Assembly (NCBI GenBank): GCA_963783945.1 | Contig: CAWAPS010000007.1 | Coordinates: forward strand, 372,001-436,000 | DNA: 64,000 bases | Origin: CAWAPS01 sp963783945 | Lineage (GTDB): Bacteria > Actinomycetota > Acidimicrobiia > Acidimicrobiales > Palsa-688 | Reading direction: 5' to 3' | In this document: positions 42,889 to 51,545 of the stretch, in pieces | Layout: each line of letters begins with the position of its first letter | Position numbering within the stretch: the first letter of the stretch is position 1 | Notes under the pieces: model-generated | What the model saw: only the letters and a program-made list of their open reading frames with translations | What the model was told of the DNA's origin: nothing | The model's database searches: none | Made by a program: the position numbers and the translations under genes

Positions 42889-44193
42889 CTACGGGCAGGG
42901 GGGCACCGGGCCGGACCGCCGGGTGGGTTCCGGCCCGCCCCGGGCGTCCGAGGCCAGCACCTGGAGCGTGTCGAACGACGTCTGGTCCCACGTCAGCGAC
43001 CGGGCCCGTTCCCGGGCGCCGAGCTGGAGGCGGCGCCGGATGAGCTGGTTGCTCAGCACCATGTCGAGAGCCGCCTCCATCTCGGGTCCGGGCTCCGCCA
43101 GTATGCCGCTTTCGCCGTCGACGATGGCATCGAGGTGCCCGTCGATGCGGCTGGCTATAGCAGGAGTGCCACACGCCGCCGCCTCGGTGATGGTCAAGCC
43201 CCAGCCTTCGTAGGCCGACGTTGACAACACGGCCCAGGCTCGCCGGTACAAGGCGACGAGCTCGTCATCGCTGACATGGCCCGGCAGTTGCAGCCAGTCC
43301 TGGGCCCCACGGGCGGCCACCAGAGCCTCCAGCCGGGCTCGCTCCGCCCCTTCGCCTGCCACCACGGCCCGCAAGTGCGGGTGGCGAGCCCGGACCCGGA
43401 CCAGGACCTCGACGAGCAGGTCGAACCGCTTGTAGGAGACCAGGCGGCCCACGGCCACGACCAGCGGAGCTTTTTCCCGTGGGCCTCCGGGCCGGAAGCG
43501 AGGGTCCACGCCCGGCGGCACCACGGACACCCGGGAGGGTGGTAGCCCCAGGGTCTCGATGATCGTGCGCCGGGACGACTCCGACAGGGTCACGACTGGC
43601 GTGTCGGCGTATAGGGGTGGCGCCAGCCGTCGTTCGATCACCTTCCCCACCCGGGCCAGCTTCGGAGGTAGCACCATGTCCCACATTCCGTCGTGCACGT
43701 GGTGGAGGAAGACGACCCTCGGGTGCCGGGCCCACAGGGGTGAGAAGAACGGCATCCCGTTCCAGATCTCGACCACGGCATCGGGACGCGGCCGACGGTG
43801 GAGGAGGCGGGCGGCCGCCACCGTGGGGAAGATCAAGTAGCGACCGGCCGGTCTCCGGGTGCGGTAGCCATCTCGTTCCGCTCGGCGGGGGGCGCCCGGC
43901 GGGCGGGACGTCGTGAGTTCGACGTCGAGCCCGGCGGCGGCCCAGCGTTCGGCGATGCGGCCCGCGTGTACCTCGGATCCACCGGCTTCGGGGTGGTCCA
44001 GGTCGCGCCAGGCCACGATCTCGATGTGACGGAGGCCGACGTTGGCGGCCAGTACGGCGAGCCGCTGGGCGGGGTTCGGCGGCGAGATGTCGAGGCGGGG
44101 AGGGCCTTCGCCCGCGCCGGGGGTGGTTGGCCCGGCCGGGACGGTCGTTCCCGCCGGCAAAAGGACGCCACCCGCATCATCGACGCCTTTCAT
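42889..44193 (-). CDS. GT4-family glycosyltransferase
   Basis: 434 aa. A GT-B enzyme: HIEIVAWRDLDHPEAGGSEVHA (about residues 50-70) holds the N-terminal acceptor-side glycine loop. VVAVGRLVSYKRFDLLVE and YEGWGLTITEAAACGTPAI form the nucleotide-sugar site with the E-x7-E pair of GT4. It adds a sugar to a cell-envelope glycan precursor in the cytoplasm. ATG 44193 overlaps the acyltransferase stop by ATGA; a much longer upstream reading in the same frame is a shadow of that gene. The first 45 residues are a disordered Gly/Pro-rich extension. Confidence 0.9.
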   Translation of the reverse strand: MKGVDDAGGVLLPAGTTVPAGPTTPGAGEGPPRLDISPPNPAQRLAVLAANVGLRHIEIVAWRDLDHPEAGGSEVHAGRIAERWAAAGLDVELTTSRPPGAPRRAERDGYRTRRPAGRYLIFPTVAAARLLHRRPRPDAVVEIWNGMPFFSPLWARHPRVVFLHHVHDGMWDMVLPPKLARVGKVIERRLAPPLYADTPVVTLSESSRRTIIETLGLPPSRVSVVPPGVDPRFRPGGPREKAPLVVAVGRLVSYKRFDLLVEVLVRVRARHPHLRAVVAGEGAERARLEALVAARGAQDWLQLPGHVSDDELVALYRRAWAVLSTSAYEGWGLTITEAAACGTPAIASRIDGHLDAIVDGESGILAEPGPEMEAALDMVLSNQLIRRRLQLGARERARSLTWDQTSFDTLQVLASDARGGPEPTRRSGPVPPCP

Positions 44194-45509
44194 GATCGGG
44201 CGGCCGTCGAGGCGCGGGCGACCGGCGCCAACGCGGGCGTTGGTGGGCGGATCGGACCAGAACGGGGCGCCGAGCGGCGGGGCAGACGAATCCGGGCGCG
44301 CACAATTGACCTCTCGATCAGGACGTAGCTCGCCGTGGCGGCCACGATGGCCAGGGCCGTGACGACGCTCGCCAGCTCCCACAGGGGAATGGTGAACAGC
44401 GGATCTCCGGTCCAGCGGAGGAACAGGGCGATCGCGGCCTCGTGCCACAGGTAGACCCCGTAGGAAACCACGCCGATCAGGGCCAGCACCCGGGTTTGCA
44501 GAAGTCCCCGGATCACGCCCCGCTCCTGGGACCCGAAGACAGCCGGCGCCACCACGAAAAAAGCAAAGAGGCCGTACCAGGTCTGCCGGGCCAAGCTCAA
44601 CCCGAGGGGGGAGGGCGTCACGGGCGTCAACGGCAGCCCGATGTTCGAGACGGCCACCAGGGCGCCCAAGGCCAGCGCCCAGCTGACGAAAGGCAACGCC
44701 GGATGCCACAGCCAGCCGGGCCGGCGATCGGTCGCCTGGAGGTAGGCGCTGCCTACGGCGAGCAGCATCCCCAGGGCGAAGAGGTCGATGTAGGCCGGAA
44801 GCCAGTTGACCATGATCATGGCTTCGCGGGTGTGCCACTGCAGGACCCAGATCCGGAAGCCGAAGCTGAGCCCCGTCAGGGCCGCCAGCCCAACCAGCTC
44901 GATCCGCAGCTGGGTGTCCGGCGGCCGCCTGCGCCGGCCAACAAAGGCCGCCCAGAGGGGCAAGGCCAGGTAGAAGCTCATCTCGGTGCACAGCGACCAG
45001 GCCTGGGTGATCCCGGTCACAGCGTGGGACGGCGAATAGATCTGGGCAAACCCCAGGTAGATGGCCAGCGATCCCCAACCGTGGTGATAGGTGTCAGCGT
45101 GCAAGACGTAGGTGACCACGAAAAAGGCCAGCCAGTAGGCGGGGACGATCCGCCGCAACCGGCGCCCCCAAAAGGTCGGCACGGAGGGGCCCGCCTTGTC
45201 GACGAAATGGGCGACGACAAACGGTCGGTAGAGCAAGAAGCCGGAGATGACGAAGAACACCGACACGCCGATCTCCAAGCGGGACGTGAAGTTGCCGACT
45301 CCGCTGCGTCCCGTGAAGCCGGACACGAACGTGGTGTGGACACCAATGACCATCAGGGCGGCGAGCGCCCTCAGGCCATCGAAGCAGGGGAACCGGGTGG
45401 TGGTTCCGGCTGGTCGTCGATCAGACGTCGGGATGGTTGAGATGAAGGAACCCCCCGGTGAACAGGTCCAGGTCGGCCCGGACCGCGAAAGCGTAACGGT
45501 ACACAACAC
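44190..45509 (-). CDS. Acyltransferase-3 family membrane protein
   Basis: Up to 439 aa. About ten membrane helices with FPCFDGLRALAALMVIGVHT near residue 40 (Arg and His of the acyl-transfer site), VSVFFVISGFLLYRPF and WGRRLRRIVPAYWLAFF. Lacks the SGNH domain of the other acyltransferase, so it may need a partner. The start is uncertain: GTG 45509 has no SD, and the first 35 residues lack family pattern. Likely O-acylates a sugar made by the coupled GT4. Confidence 0.85.
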   Translation of the reverse strand: MLCTVTLSRSGPTWTCSPGGSFISTIPTSDRRPAGTTTRFPCFDGLRALAALMVIGVHTTFVSGFTGRSGVGNFTSRLEIGVSVFFVISGFLLYRPFVVAHFVDKAGPSVPTFWGRRLRRIVPAYWLAFFVVTYVLHADTYHHGWGSLAIYLGFAQIYSPSHAVTGITQAWSLCTEMSFYLALPLWAAFVGRRRRPPDTQLRIELVGLAALTGLSFGFRIWVLQWHTREAMIMVNWLPAYIDLFALGMLLAVGSAYLQATDRRPGWLWHPALPFVSWALALGALVAVSNIGLPLTPVTPSPLGLSLARQTWYGLFAFFVVAPAVFGSQERGVIRGLLQTRVLALIGVVSYGVYLWHEAAIALFLRWTGDPLFTIPLWELASVVTALAIVAATASYVLIERSIVRARIRLPRRSAPRSGPIRPPTPALAPVARASTAARS

Positions 45510-45593
45510 GACCGAACCTGCGGGGGGAGATATGCCCGTTATCGGTCGGAGCCGGGCCCTGGTCCTTTCGCCGGCTCTTGCCGGGGCCTCGTT

Positions 45594-47921
45594 TCACTCG
45601 CCCAGCACCCGGGCGGTGGCCCGCCGGCCCGGGAGCTTGACCACCTCGATGGCGTTGGGAAGCTGTTCTTTGATGTCGGGATCGTGGGTGACCACCAGCA
45701 CCTGGCGGAACCGGCCCCGTAGGCGCTCGAGGGCCAGCAGCATGCGGGCCTTGCGGTCCTCGTCGAGGGGACCGAACACCTCGTCGAGCACGAGCAACCC
45801 GACCGAGCCGCCGGACTGGAAGTGGATGTGCTCGCTGATCGCCACCCGCAGGGCCAGATTGGCCAGGTCGATCTCCGACCCCGAAAAGCGGTCCAGCCCG
45901 TACCACCGTCCACCGTCCCCGATCTGGATCTGGTAGGTCTCGGGATCGACCTGGAGGTTTTCGTACTCGTGGTCGGTGAGCTCCCCGAAGAGCTCGGCCG
46001 CCTGGATCGCCAGTCTCGGGCCGACCGACGCCACCACGGTGTTGCGGAACTCACCGAGCAGCTCGGCCACCCTCGACACGTGGCGGCTATCGCTCTCCAG
46101 GCCGGCTAGTCGGGCGTGTTGTTCCCGGCCCCGCTCGGCGCCCTCCGCCGCGGCGTGGGCCCGGGCCCGGTCGCGGATGGCGGCCCCGTCGGCCTCCTTG
46201 GCCCGGTGGGCCGCCAACTGCGCCGCCTCGTGGGCCGCCTCCTGGGCCTGCGCCGCCCCGTCGAGGGCGGCCCGATCGAAACCCACGGCCCGGAGCTTGT
46301 CCCGCAGGGCCTGGACCCGACCCTCGGCGGCGGCCGCCCTCTCCCGGTTGAGCGCCAGCGACACCTCGAGACCTTGGCGCCGGTCGAGCCGGCCCCGTAT
46401 CCGCTCGCCCTGGGCTGCCGCCTCCCGTTTGGCCCGCAGCGCAGCATCGATCTCATCCACCATCCGGTCGAGGTCGGCCGTGGTGGGAACCGGACCGGCC
46501 GCGGCGGCCGCAGGCGACCCGGGGCCGGCTGACGCCGCCGCCCTCCAGGCCTCGTCGAGGGCGCTGAGACTCTGGGCCCGCCGGCCCGCCGCCTGTTCCC
46601 AGGAGGTGCGTTCGAGGCGGGCCGCCTCGACCGATCGGGCCAGGTGGCTCAGCCCGGCTTCGGCCTGGTCGGCCTGTTTACGGGCCGACTTCTGGTCCAG
46701 CTCGAGCGCCTTCATCCGGCGGCTGGCGTCCTCGACCTCGGCCGCCCGGTGGGCCTGCACCCGCTCGAAGGCGTCGCCCAGGGCCTGTCCGCACATGGGG
46801 CAGTCGCCCTCCTCGGACAGCGCGGCCGAGCGCGACGCCAGCTCGCGGGCCCGGCCCAGCTCGGCGGCGGTGGCCGCGGCCAGGGCATCGACGGCCGCCC
46901 TCCGCTCGCCCGCCTCCCCGGCCGCCCGACGCGCCTCGTCGAGGGCGACCTCGTCGGGCAGGACAGGCTCGGGGGGCAGCGTGGACTTGTCGACCGCGGC
47001 GGCCGCCGACGCCGCCGCGCTCAGGAGCTGAAGCAGCCGAGCCGCGTCTTCTCTCCCCGCGGCCGCTTCGTCCAGGTCCTCCAGATGGGCGGCCACGGCC
47101 TCGAGTTCGGCCAGCTCACGGATCTGCTCATCGGCCAGCCGGACCAGCGAATCCATCTCCTGGCGGGCCCCCCTGCCCTCGGCCACGAGCATGTCGTATT
47201 CCTGACGCCGGCGATCGAGGTCGGCCCAGGTCTCGGTTGCCCGGGCCGAGCGCTGCTCGGCCACCCGGAGCGCCTCCTGCTCGTCGCCGGCGACTCTTTC
47301 CGCCGCCGCCGCCCGGGCATCGGCGTCGGCCGCCTCCGTTTCCAGTGCGGCCAGCTCCGGCAGCATCCCCCGCAGGCGGTCGTGGTCCGAGCCCATCTGC
47401 CGGGCATCCTTGCGGGCGGCGTCGCGGGCCAGATCGAGCGGGGTGATGCCGAGAAGCTGCAGGACCAGCCGGCGCCTCTCGGCCGGGGCCTGATTGGAGA
47501 AGGCAGCCAGCTGCTTCTGCTCGGTGAACACTGAAGCCCGGAATGCCGCGTCGTCCATCCCCAGGATCGACTCGACGTAGCGCTCGGCGTCCCTGGTGCC
47601 GGTCGACATCAGGGCGCCGTCACAGTGGGCTTCGACCGTTACCGCCGAGTTGACCCCTTTGAGCGTTCGCCGTACCAGGTAAAGGTGGCCTTCGTGCTCG
47701 AACTCCACCTCGGTAACGCACTCACCGCCGACGCCGGCCGAGCGGACCTGGTCCTTAGTCGTGCGAGACTTACCCCACAGGGTGAACAGGATGGCCTCGA
47801 GTAGCGCCGACTTGCCGGCGCCGTTGGGGCCGAAGATACCGACCAGTCCCGGCGGAATCTCCAGATCCAGCTCGTCTTCGTAGACCCGGAAGTTACGCAG
47901 GTACAGGCGGTTGATCAGCAC
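45594..47921 (-). CDS. sbcC: SbcC-like SMC/Rad50-type ATPase
   Basis: 775 aa. Walker A FGPNGAGKSALLE (Lys37), Q-loop FTEQKQLAAF, long coiled-coil arms, zinc hook CPMC (Cys374 and Cys377) at the apex, ABC signature FSGSEIDLANLALRV and Walker B LLVLDEVFGPLDE. With SbcD it forms the nuclease that opens blocked or hairpin DNA ends. Shorter than E. coli SbcC (1,048 aa), with compact coils. GTG 47921 overlaps the sbcD stop by 7 nt; extra upstream codons in frame lie inside sbcD and are rejected. Confidence 0.93.
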   Translation of the reverse strand: MLINRLYLRNFRVYEDELDLEIPPGLVGIFGPNGAGKSALLEAILFTLWGKSRTTKDQVRSAGVGGECVTEVEFEHEGHLYLVRRTLKGVNSAVTVEAHCDGALMSTGTRDAERYVESILGMDDAAFRASVFTEQKQLAAFSNQAPAERRRLVLQLLGITPLDLARDAARKDARQMGSDHDRLRGMLPELAALETEAADADARAAAAERVAGDEQEALRVAEQRSARATETWADLDRRRQEYDMLVAEGRGARQEMDSLVRLADEQIRELAELEAVAAHLEDLDEAAAGREDAARLLQLLSAAASAAAAVDKSTLPPEPVLPDEVALDEARRAAGEAGERRAAVDALAAATAAELGRARELASRSAALSEEGDCPMCGQALGDAFERVQAHRAAEVEDASRRMKALELDQKSARKQADQAEAGLSHLARSVEAARLERTSWEQAAGRRAQSLSALDEAWRAAASAGPGSPAAAAAGPVPTTADLDRMVDEIDAALRAKREAAAQGERIRGRLDRRQGLEVSLALNRERAAAAEGRVQALRDKLRAVGFDRAALDGAAQAQEAAHEAAQLAAHRAKEADGAAIRDRARAHAAAEGAERGREQHARLAGLESDSRHVSRVAELLGEFRNTVVASVGPRLAIQAAELFGELTDHEYENLQVDPETYQIQIGDGGRWYGLDRFSGSEIDLANLALRVAISEHIHFQSGGSVGLLVLDEVFGPLDEDRKARMLLALERLRGRFRQVLVVTHDPDIKEQLPNAIEVVKLPGRRATARVLGE

Positions 47922-49042
47922 CCCGGGCGGTCCTCGCCGACGATGGCGCGCTCGAGGTATCCGTGTCCCAGGTCTCGGACCCGCTCCCGCTCCAGCCCGG
48001 TCAGATCCTGGCCGGTCAGGTAGCCGTCCCACTGGGCGCCGAGCCCGCTGACGGTCGGCAACTCGGCGTGGAGGGCAGCAGAGACGTAGAGGGGCTCCAA
48101 CTTGAGGTGAAGACCAGCGCGGGCGGAGTCCCGAACGGCGTGCAGGTCAAGCAGGCCCCACACGTCGGGATCGACGCTCTCGACGTACATGCGGGCGACC
48201 GCCCCCTCGGGAATGGTCGACGCTCGCTCCATGACCCGCTCCTGCAGCTCGGAAGGAGACAGGCCGAGGCCGTACACCGATTCGAGGGTGACCAGGGGAC
48301 GCCGGCCGGGCAACGGGATGTGGGTGCAGTCGCCGGTGTCGGTGTCGAGCACCACGATCCCCTTGGCCTGGTCCGGGTCGTCGGCAAACGTGAACGAGTC
48401 CGTCGCCCCGGCGTACCACGTCCCCTCCGAGACCCGGGCGAACGTGTGGTAGTGGCCGAGCAATACCAGGTCGGCCTGCAGGCGGCCGGCGTCCACCTCG
48501 ATCTCGTTGATATCGGCGTAGCGAGGCTGCAGCTGCACCAGCCTCGGGTGGGTGAGCAGCAGGTTGGTCCGGCCCGCCACCCGCTGGCGGGCTGCCTCGT
48601 CCAGGGCGTCGAGCGCGGCCTCGACGCTCATCGTCTGGGGTACCGCGTGCACCACCAGGCCCGGCAGGTCGAAGCGCTCATAAGCCAGGCGGTGGGCCGA
48701 GTACATCTCCGGGAAGGTGTCGGCGAGCGCCGAGTAGGGGCTCCCCTTGCCCGGCAGGCGGGGGGTGTCGTGGTTGCCCGTGATCAGGACGACCCGGACA
48801 CCATGGTCCCGAATGGTGGCAAGCGCCCGTTGAACGACCCGATACGACCGGTAGGTCGGCCTGGGGTGGTCGAATATGTCGCCGAGCCATACGACCAGAT
48901 CAGGAGCCTGAGCCAGGGCCAGGTCGACGGCCCTCTCGAACGACTGCTCGAAGTCGAACTCCCGCTGGTTGATCCCGGCCTCGGTCGTATGGGGCAGGTA
49001 AGAACGACCGAGGTGGGCGTCACCTATGGCGGCTACTCGCAT
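47915..49042 (-). CDS. sbcD: SbcD-like Mre11-type nuclease
   Basis: 375 aa. Calcineurin-like phosphoesterase motifs in order: GDAHLGRS (7-14), WLGDIFDHPRP, ITGNHDTPR, LLTHPRL and LLGHYHTF, the five metal-binding motifs of Mre11/SbcD. The C-terminal third is the capping/SbcC-binding region. Provides the endo/exonuclease activity of the SbcCD complex. Overlaps sbcC by 7 nt and is divergent from the NERD gene, 61 nt apart. Confidence 0.94.
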   Translation of the reverse strand: MRVAAIGDAHLGRSYLPHTTEAGINQREFDFEQSFERAVDLALAQAPDLVVWLGDIFDHPRPTYRSYRVVQRALATIRDHGVRVVLITGNHDTPRLPGKGSPYSALADTFPEMYSAHRLAYERFDLPGLVVHAVPQTMSVEAALDALDEAARQRVAGRTNLLLTHPRLVQLQPRYADINEIEVDAGRLQADLVLLGHYHTFARVSEGTWYAGATDSFTFADDPDQAKGIVVLDTDTGDCTHIPLPGRRPLVTLESVYGLGLSPSELQERVMERASTIPEGAVARMYVESVDPDVWGLLDLHAVRDSARAGLHLKLEPLYVSAALHAELPTVSGLGAQWDGYLTGQDLTGLERERVRDLGHGYLERAIVGEDRPGC

Positions 49043-49089
49043 GCCGTCAAGGAAATCAGAGGGGTGCGACGAATACCAACGACGTGGTT

Positions 49090-49095
49090 TATCCT
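49090..49095 (+). promoter_or_regulatory. Candidate -10 box for NERD-domain gene
   Basis: TATCCT, 8 nt before GTG 49104, in the 61-nt gap shared with divergent sbcD. Confidence 0.35.
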
Positions 49096-49103
49096 CCCGG
49101 GTT

Positions 49104-49838
49104 GTGGACGCGCGGCCAGGGGTTTCGGCTGTCGAGGGCTACCGTGGCGCCCGCAGGTGGCGCCGGCGGGCGGCCGTCCTGGTCGTGGGCCTGTTCGCGG
49201 CGGCCGCCGGCGCCGGTTGGGTCGCCGTTTTCGCCGGTGGGGGGCGGTACCGGGCCGTCGCCGGAATACTCGCCGCTCTCCTGCTCTTGGGCGCGGCGGG
49301 CGCGGCCGGTGTCAGGAGACGGGAGAAAGACCCGGAGAGGTGGTTGCGGGGGGCGGCGGGAGAGCAGGCGACCGCAGCGGTACTCGCCGGGCTGGCGACC
49401 CGGAGGTGGGTCGTGCTGCACGATCGGGCCGTGCCCGGGACCCGGGCCAACATCGACCACCTCGTGATCGGTCCGACCGGCGTGTGGCTGATCGACAGCA
49501 AGACCAGCCGGGCCCCGGTACGGGCCGCCTGGCGCTCGGTGTGGCTGGGCGAGCGCCGTCTTGATTCCGGCCCGACCAGATGGGAGGCCGAGGTGGTGTC
49601 GGACCGTCTCGACGTAGAGGTCCGGGCCCTGATCGTCATCCACGGCGTGGGCCTTCGCCGTAGAGGGGGCCGGGCCGGCGGGGTCCGGGTGGTCAGACCG
49701 GACCGCCTTCTACCCCGGCTCAGCTGGGGGCGCCGCCGGCTCCGTCGCGACGAGGTCGACGACCTGGGCCGGCTGGCGGCGGAGGCTCTGCCCGCCGCGG
49801 GCGGCGACCGGAGGAGGAGACGGGCCACCAGTGTCTGA
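49104..49838 (+). CDS. NERD-domain protein with membrane helices
   Basis: 244 aa. N-terminal region has two hydrophobic helices (about residues 22-45 and 50-66), then a nuclease-related domain: RGAAGEQATAAVLAGL, DRAVPGTRANIDHLVIGPTG and WLIDSKT, containing the D...D-x-K residues of the restriction-endonuclease-like core. NERD proteins are thought to process nucleic acids; membrane-tethered versions are common but uncharacterised. Placed between SbcCD and HerA-NurA. The stop overlaps the Nudix start by 8 nt. Confidence 0.83.
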   Translation: MDARPGVSAVEGYRGARRWRRRAAVLVVGLFAAAAGAGWVAVFAGGGRYRAVAGILAALLLLGAAGAAGVRRREKDPERWLRGAAGEQATAAVLAGLATRRWVVLHDRAVPGTRANIDHLVIGPTGVWLIDSKTSRAPVRAAWRSVWLGERRLDSGPTRWEAEVVSDRLDVEVRALIVIHGVGLRRRGGRAGGVRVVRPDRLLPRLSWGRRRLRRDEVDDLGRLAAEALPAAGGDRRRRRATSV

Positions 49839-50619
49839 GCCGTCGCCTCGACCGGCGGCAGTACCGATACCGGCGGCTACCGTCGTTCCCCTGCGCGACG
49901 GCGATGCGGGACTCGAGGTCCTGCTGTTGCAGCGCAACGCCCGGGGGGAGTTCGGCCACATGTGGGTGTTCCCCGGTGGTCGGGTCGACGCCGGCGACCA
50001 CGACCGCGGGCCGACGGAGGGGATCCGGTCGGACCGCAGCACACCTGCCTCGACCACGTCAGGCCGGACCCCGCCGGCCCCGACCCTGGCGGACTACATC
50101 CGGGGCGAACCGTCACACATGGCGGCTGCTCGGCGGGCCGCCGTGCGTGAGGCCCGGGAGGAGTCGGGGCTCGAACTCGACGAGCAGCGGCTGGTCACCC
50201 TGTCGTTCTGGCTTCCTCCTCCCGCCTCCCCCCGCCGGTTCGCCACGTGGTTCTTCCTGGCTTCTGCCTCCCGGGGCGGGGCGATCAAGGTGGACCGGGG
50301 CGAGATCCACGATCACCGCTGGCTGACGCCGGCCGCTGCCGTCGGCGCCCGCGACGCCGGAGAGATCACTCTGGCCCCACCGACGTTCATGACTCTCTGG
50401 TGGCTGTGTCGGCGGGCCGGAGTGGAGGATGCGCTAGAAGCCGCCGCGTCCCGAGAGCCAGAACGCTACGAAACCCATATAGCGGGAGGCGGAGAAGGTC
50501 CGCCAGCCGCCCTGTGGAAAGGCGACGCGGGCTATGACGACTACGACGTCGACCGCTCCGGCCCCCGCCGCCGGGTCGTACTCGACCCCGCCGGCTGGCG
50601 GGTCGAGATGGACCCCTGA
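49831..50619 (+). CDS. Nudix hydrolase with an insertion inside the Nudix box (NUDT19-like)
   Basis: 262 aa. The Nudix box is split: FPGGRVDAGD (47-56) and AAVREAREESGLEL (103-116) are separated by roughly 40 residues instead of being contiguous. This layout is known in NUDT19/RP2p relatives, which cleave CoA and acyl-CoA. The catalytic REAREESG part is intact. Starts at GTG 49831, overlapping the NERD gene. C-terminal 60 residues form an extra domain rich in aromatic and charged residues. Substrate is not determined. Confidence 0.87.
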   Translation: MSEPSPRPAAVPIPAATVVPLRDGDAGLEVLLLQRNARGEFGHMWVFPGGRVDAGDHDRGPTEGIRSDRSTPASTTSGRTPPAPTLADYIRGEPSHMAAARRAAVREAREESGLELDEQRLVTLSFWLPPPASPRRFATWFFLASASRGGAIKVDRGEIHDHRWLTPAAAVGARDAGEITLAPPTFMTLWWLCRRAGVEDALEAAASREPERYETHIAGGGEGPPAALWKGDAGYDDYDVDRSGPRRRVVLDPAGWRVEMDP

Positions 50620-50627
50620 CTCCCCGG

Positions 50628-50633
50628 TAACCT
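50628..50633 (+). promoter_or_regulatory. Candidate -10 box for MarR gene
   Basis: TAACCT with a 6-nt spacer to GTG 50640; no Shine-Dalgarno. Confidence 0.45.
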
Positions 50634-50639
50634 CGGGCC

Positions 50640-51161
50640 GTGGCCGGTCCTCGACCTCTGTCTTTCGACCCCATCCTCGAAGCCCGCCGGCAGTGGGAGG
50701 CACACGGCTGGGAGGAGGCCTCCGGAGGCATGGCGGCGGTCACTTCGCTCATCCGCGCCCAGCAGATCTACCTGGCCCGCATCGACCGGGTCTTGCGGCC
50801 CTTCGACCTGACCTTCGCCCGCTACGAAGTGCTCATGATCCTGAGCTTCAGCCGGATCGGGTCCCTGCCCCTCAACAAGATAGGCGCCCGCCTGCAGGTG
50901 CATCCCACCAGCATCACCAACGCGGTCGACCGCTTGGAGGAGCAGGGCCTGCTCCGGCGGCTGGCCCATCCCACTGACGGCCGGACCACCCTGGCCGAGA
51001 TAACGGCGGCGGGTCGGGCGCTGGCGGGGAAGGCGACGGAGGCGCTCAACAGCGACGTGTTCGCGACGCCGGGGCTGGACGACGACCAGGTGTCCACTCT
51101 GATCGACGTGCTCCAGGTCCTGCGCCGCTCGGCCGGCGACTTCGAACCGCTCGAGGCCTGA
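50640..51161 (+). CDS. MarR-family transcriptional regulator
   Basis: 173 aa. Winged-helix pattern: FARYEVLMILSFSRIGSLPLN, GARLQVHPTSITNAVDRLEEQGLL (recognition helix) and the wing RRLAHPTDGRTTLAEITAAG with the DxR motif of MarR proteins. Long N-terminal helix for dimerisation. Probably a repressor released by a small ligand; its target is not evident, since no exporter is adjacent. A leaderless GTG start is likely. Confidence 0.9.
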   Translation: MAGPRPLSFDPILEARRQWEAHGWEEASGGMAAVTSLIRAQQIYLARIDRVLRPFDLTFARYEVLMILSFSRIGSLPLNKIGARLQVHPTSITNAVDRLEEQGLLRRLAHPTDGRTTLAEITAAGRALAGKATEALNSDVFATPGLDDDQVSTLIDVLQVLRRSAGDFEPLEA

Positions 51162-51288
51162 ACCGGCCGGCCGCCGAAGCTCCCGCCCCACGGCCTCAGT
51201 CACCGGGAGAGCCCTCGACGCGTCCGTGGGCACCACCCTCCTCGTCCTGGCGTCGCTGAGCGTGGTCGTACATGGATTACATTCAAAG

Positions 51289-51329
51289 TTTGTGCGCTTA
51301 GCCCGCTCAGAGCGGGTTAAGCGCACAAA
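51289..51329. terminator. Large hairpin between convergent genes
   Basis: 19-nt arms (51289-51307 and 51311-51329) with one G-T type mismatch and a CAG loop; left arm TTTGTGCGCTTAGCCCGCT. The position favours a bidirectional terminator, but no T-tract follows on either strand. Confidence 0.5.
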
Positions 51330-51409
51330 GTATGAGGGCGGGAGGCGACGAGGGGGATCCGGTTGCGGCGGAAGTAGCGGCGCAGGCACCGGCCGGCCTG
51401 CCGTCTGCT

Positions 51410-51540
51410 GGCCGCCGCCCGCCCGCCGCCGCCGCCCGCCCGCCCGCCGCCGCCCGCCCGCCGCCGCCGCCCGCCGCCGCCGCCCGCCCGCCCGCCGCCG
51501 CCGCCGCGCCGCCTGCCGCCGGCCGGGCGCCGGCCGGGCG
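51410..51540. repeat. CCG/CCCG microsatellite
   Basis: About 130 nt of almost uninterrupted C/G in GCC, CCCG and GCCGCCG units; the minus strand has many GG and GGG runs with single-base spacers. Strand-slippage prone and potentially able to form non-B DNA. Confidence 0.85.
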
Positions 51541-51545
51541 CCTCT

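Larger units (their letters stand above)
51162..51545. other. Convergent intergenic region with hairpin and CG-rich microsatellite
   Basis: 384 nt between the MarR and HerA gene ends. It has a 19-bp near-perfect hairpin (51289-51329) inside a less GC-rich patch, then about 130 nt made almost only of C and G in CCG/CCCG repeats (51410-51540). No coding pattern is credible; long frames here simply reflect the repeats. Confidence 0.65.

Noticed and set aside
42889..45078. Single 729-aa protein joining GT4 to an upstream domain
   Set aside because: The upstream half is the shadow of the acyltransferase; ATG 44193 with ATGA overlap is a better start.
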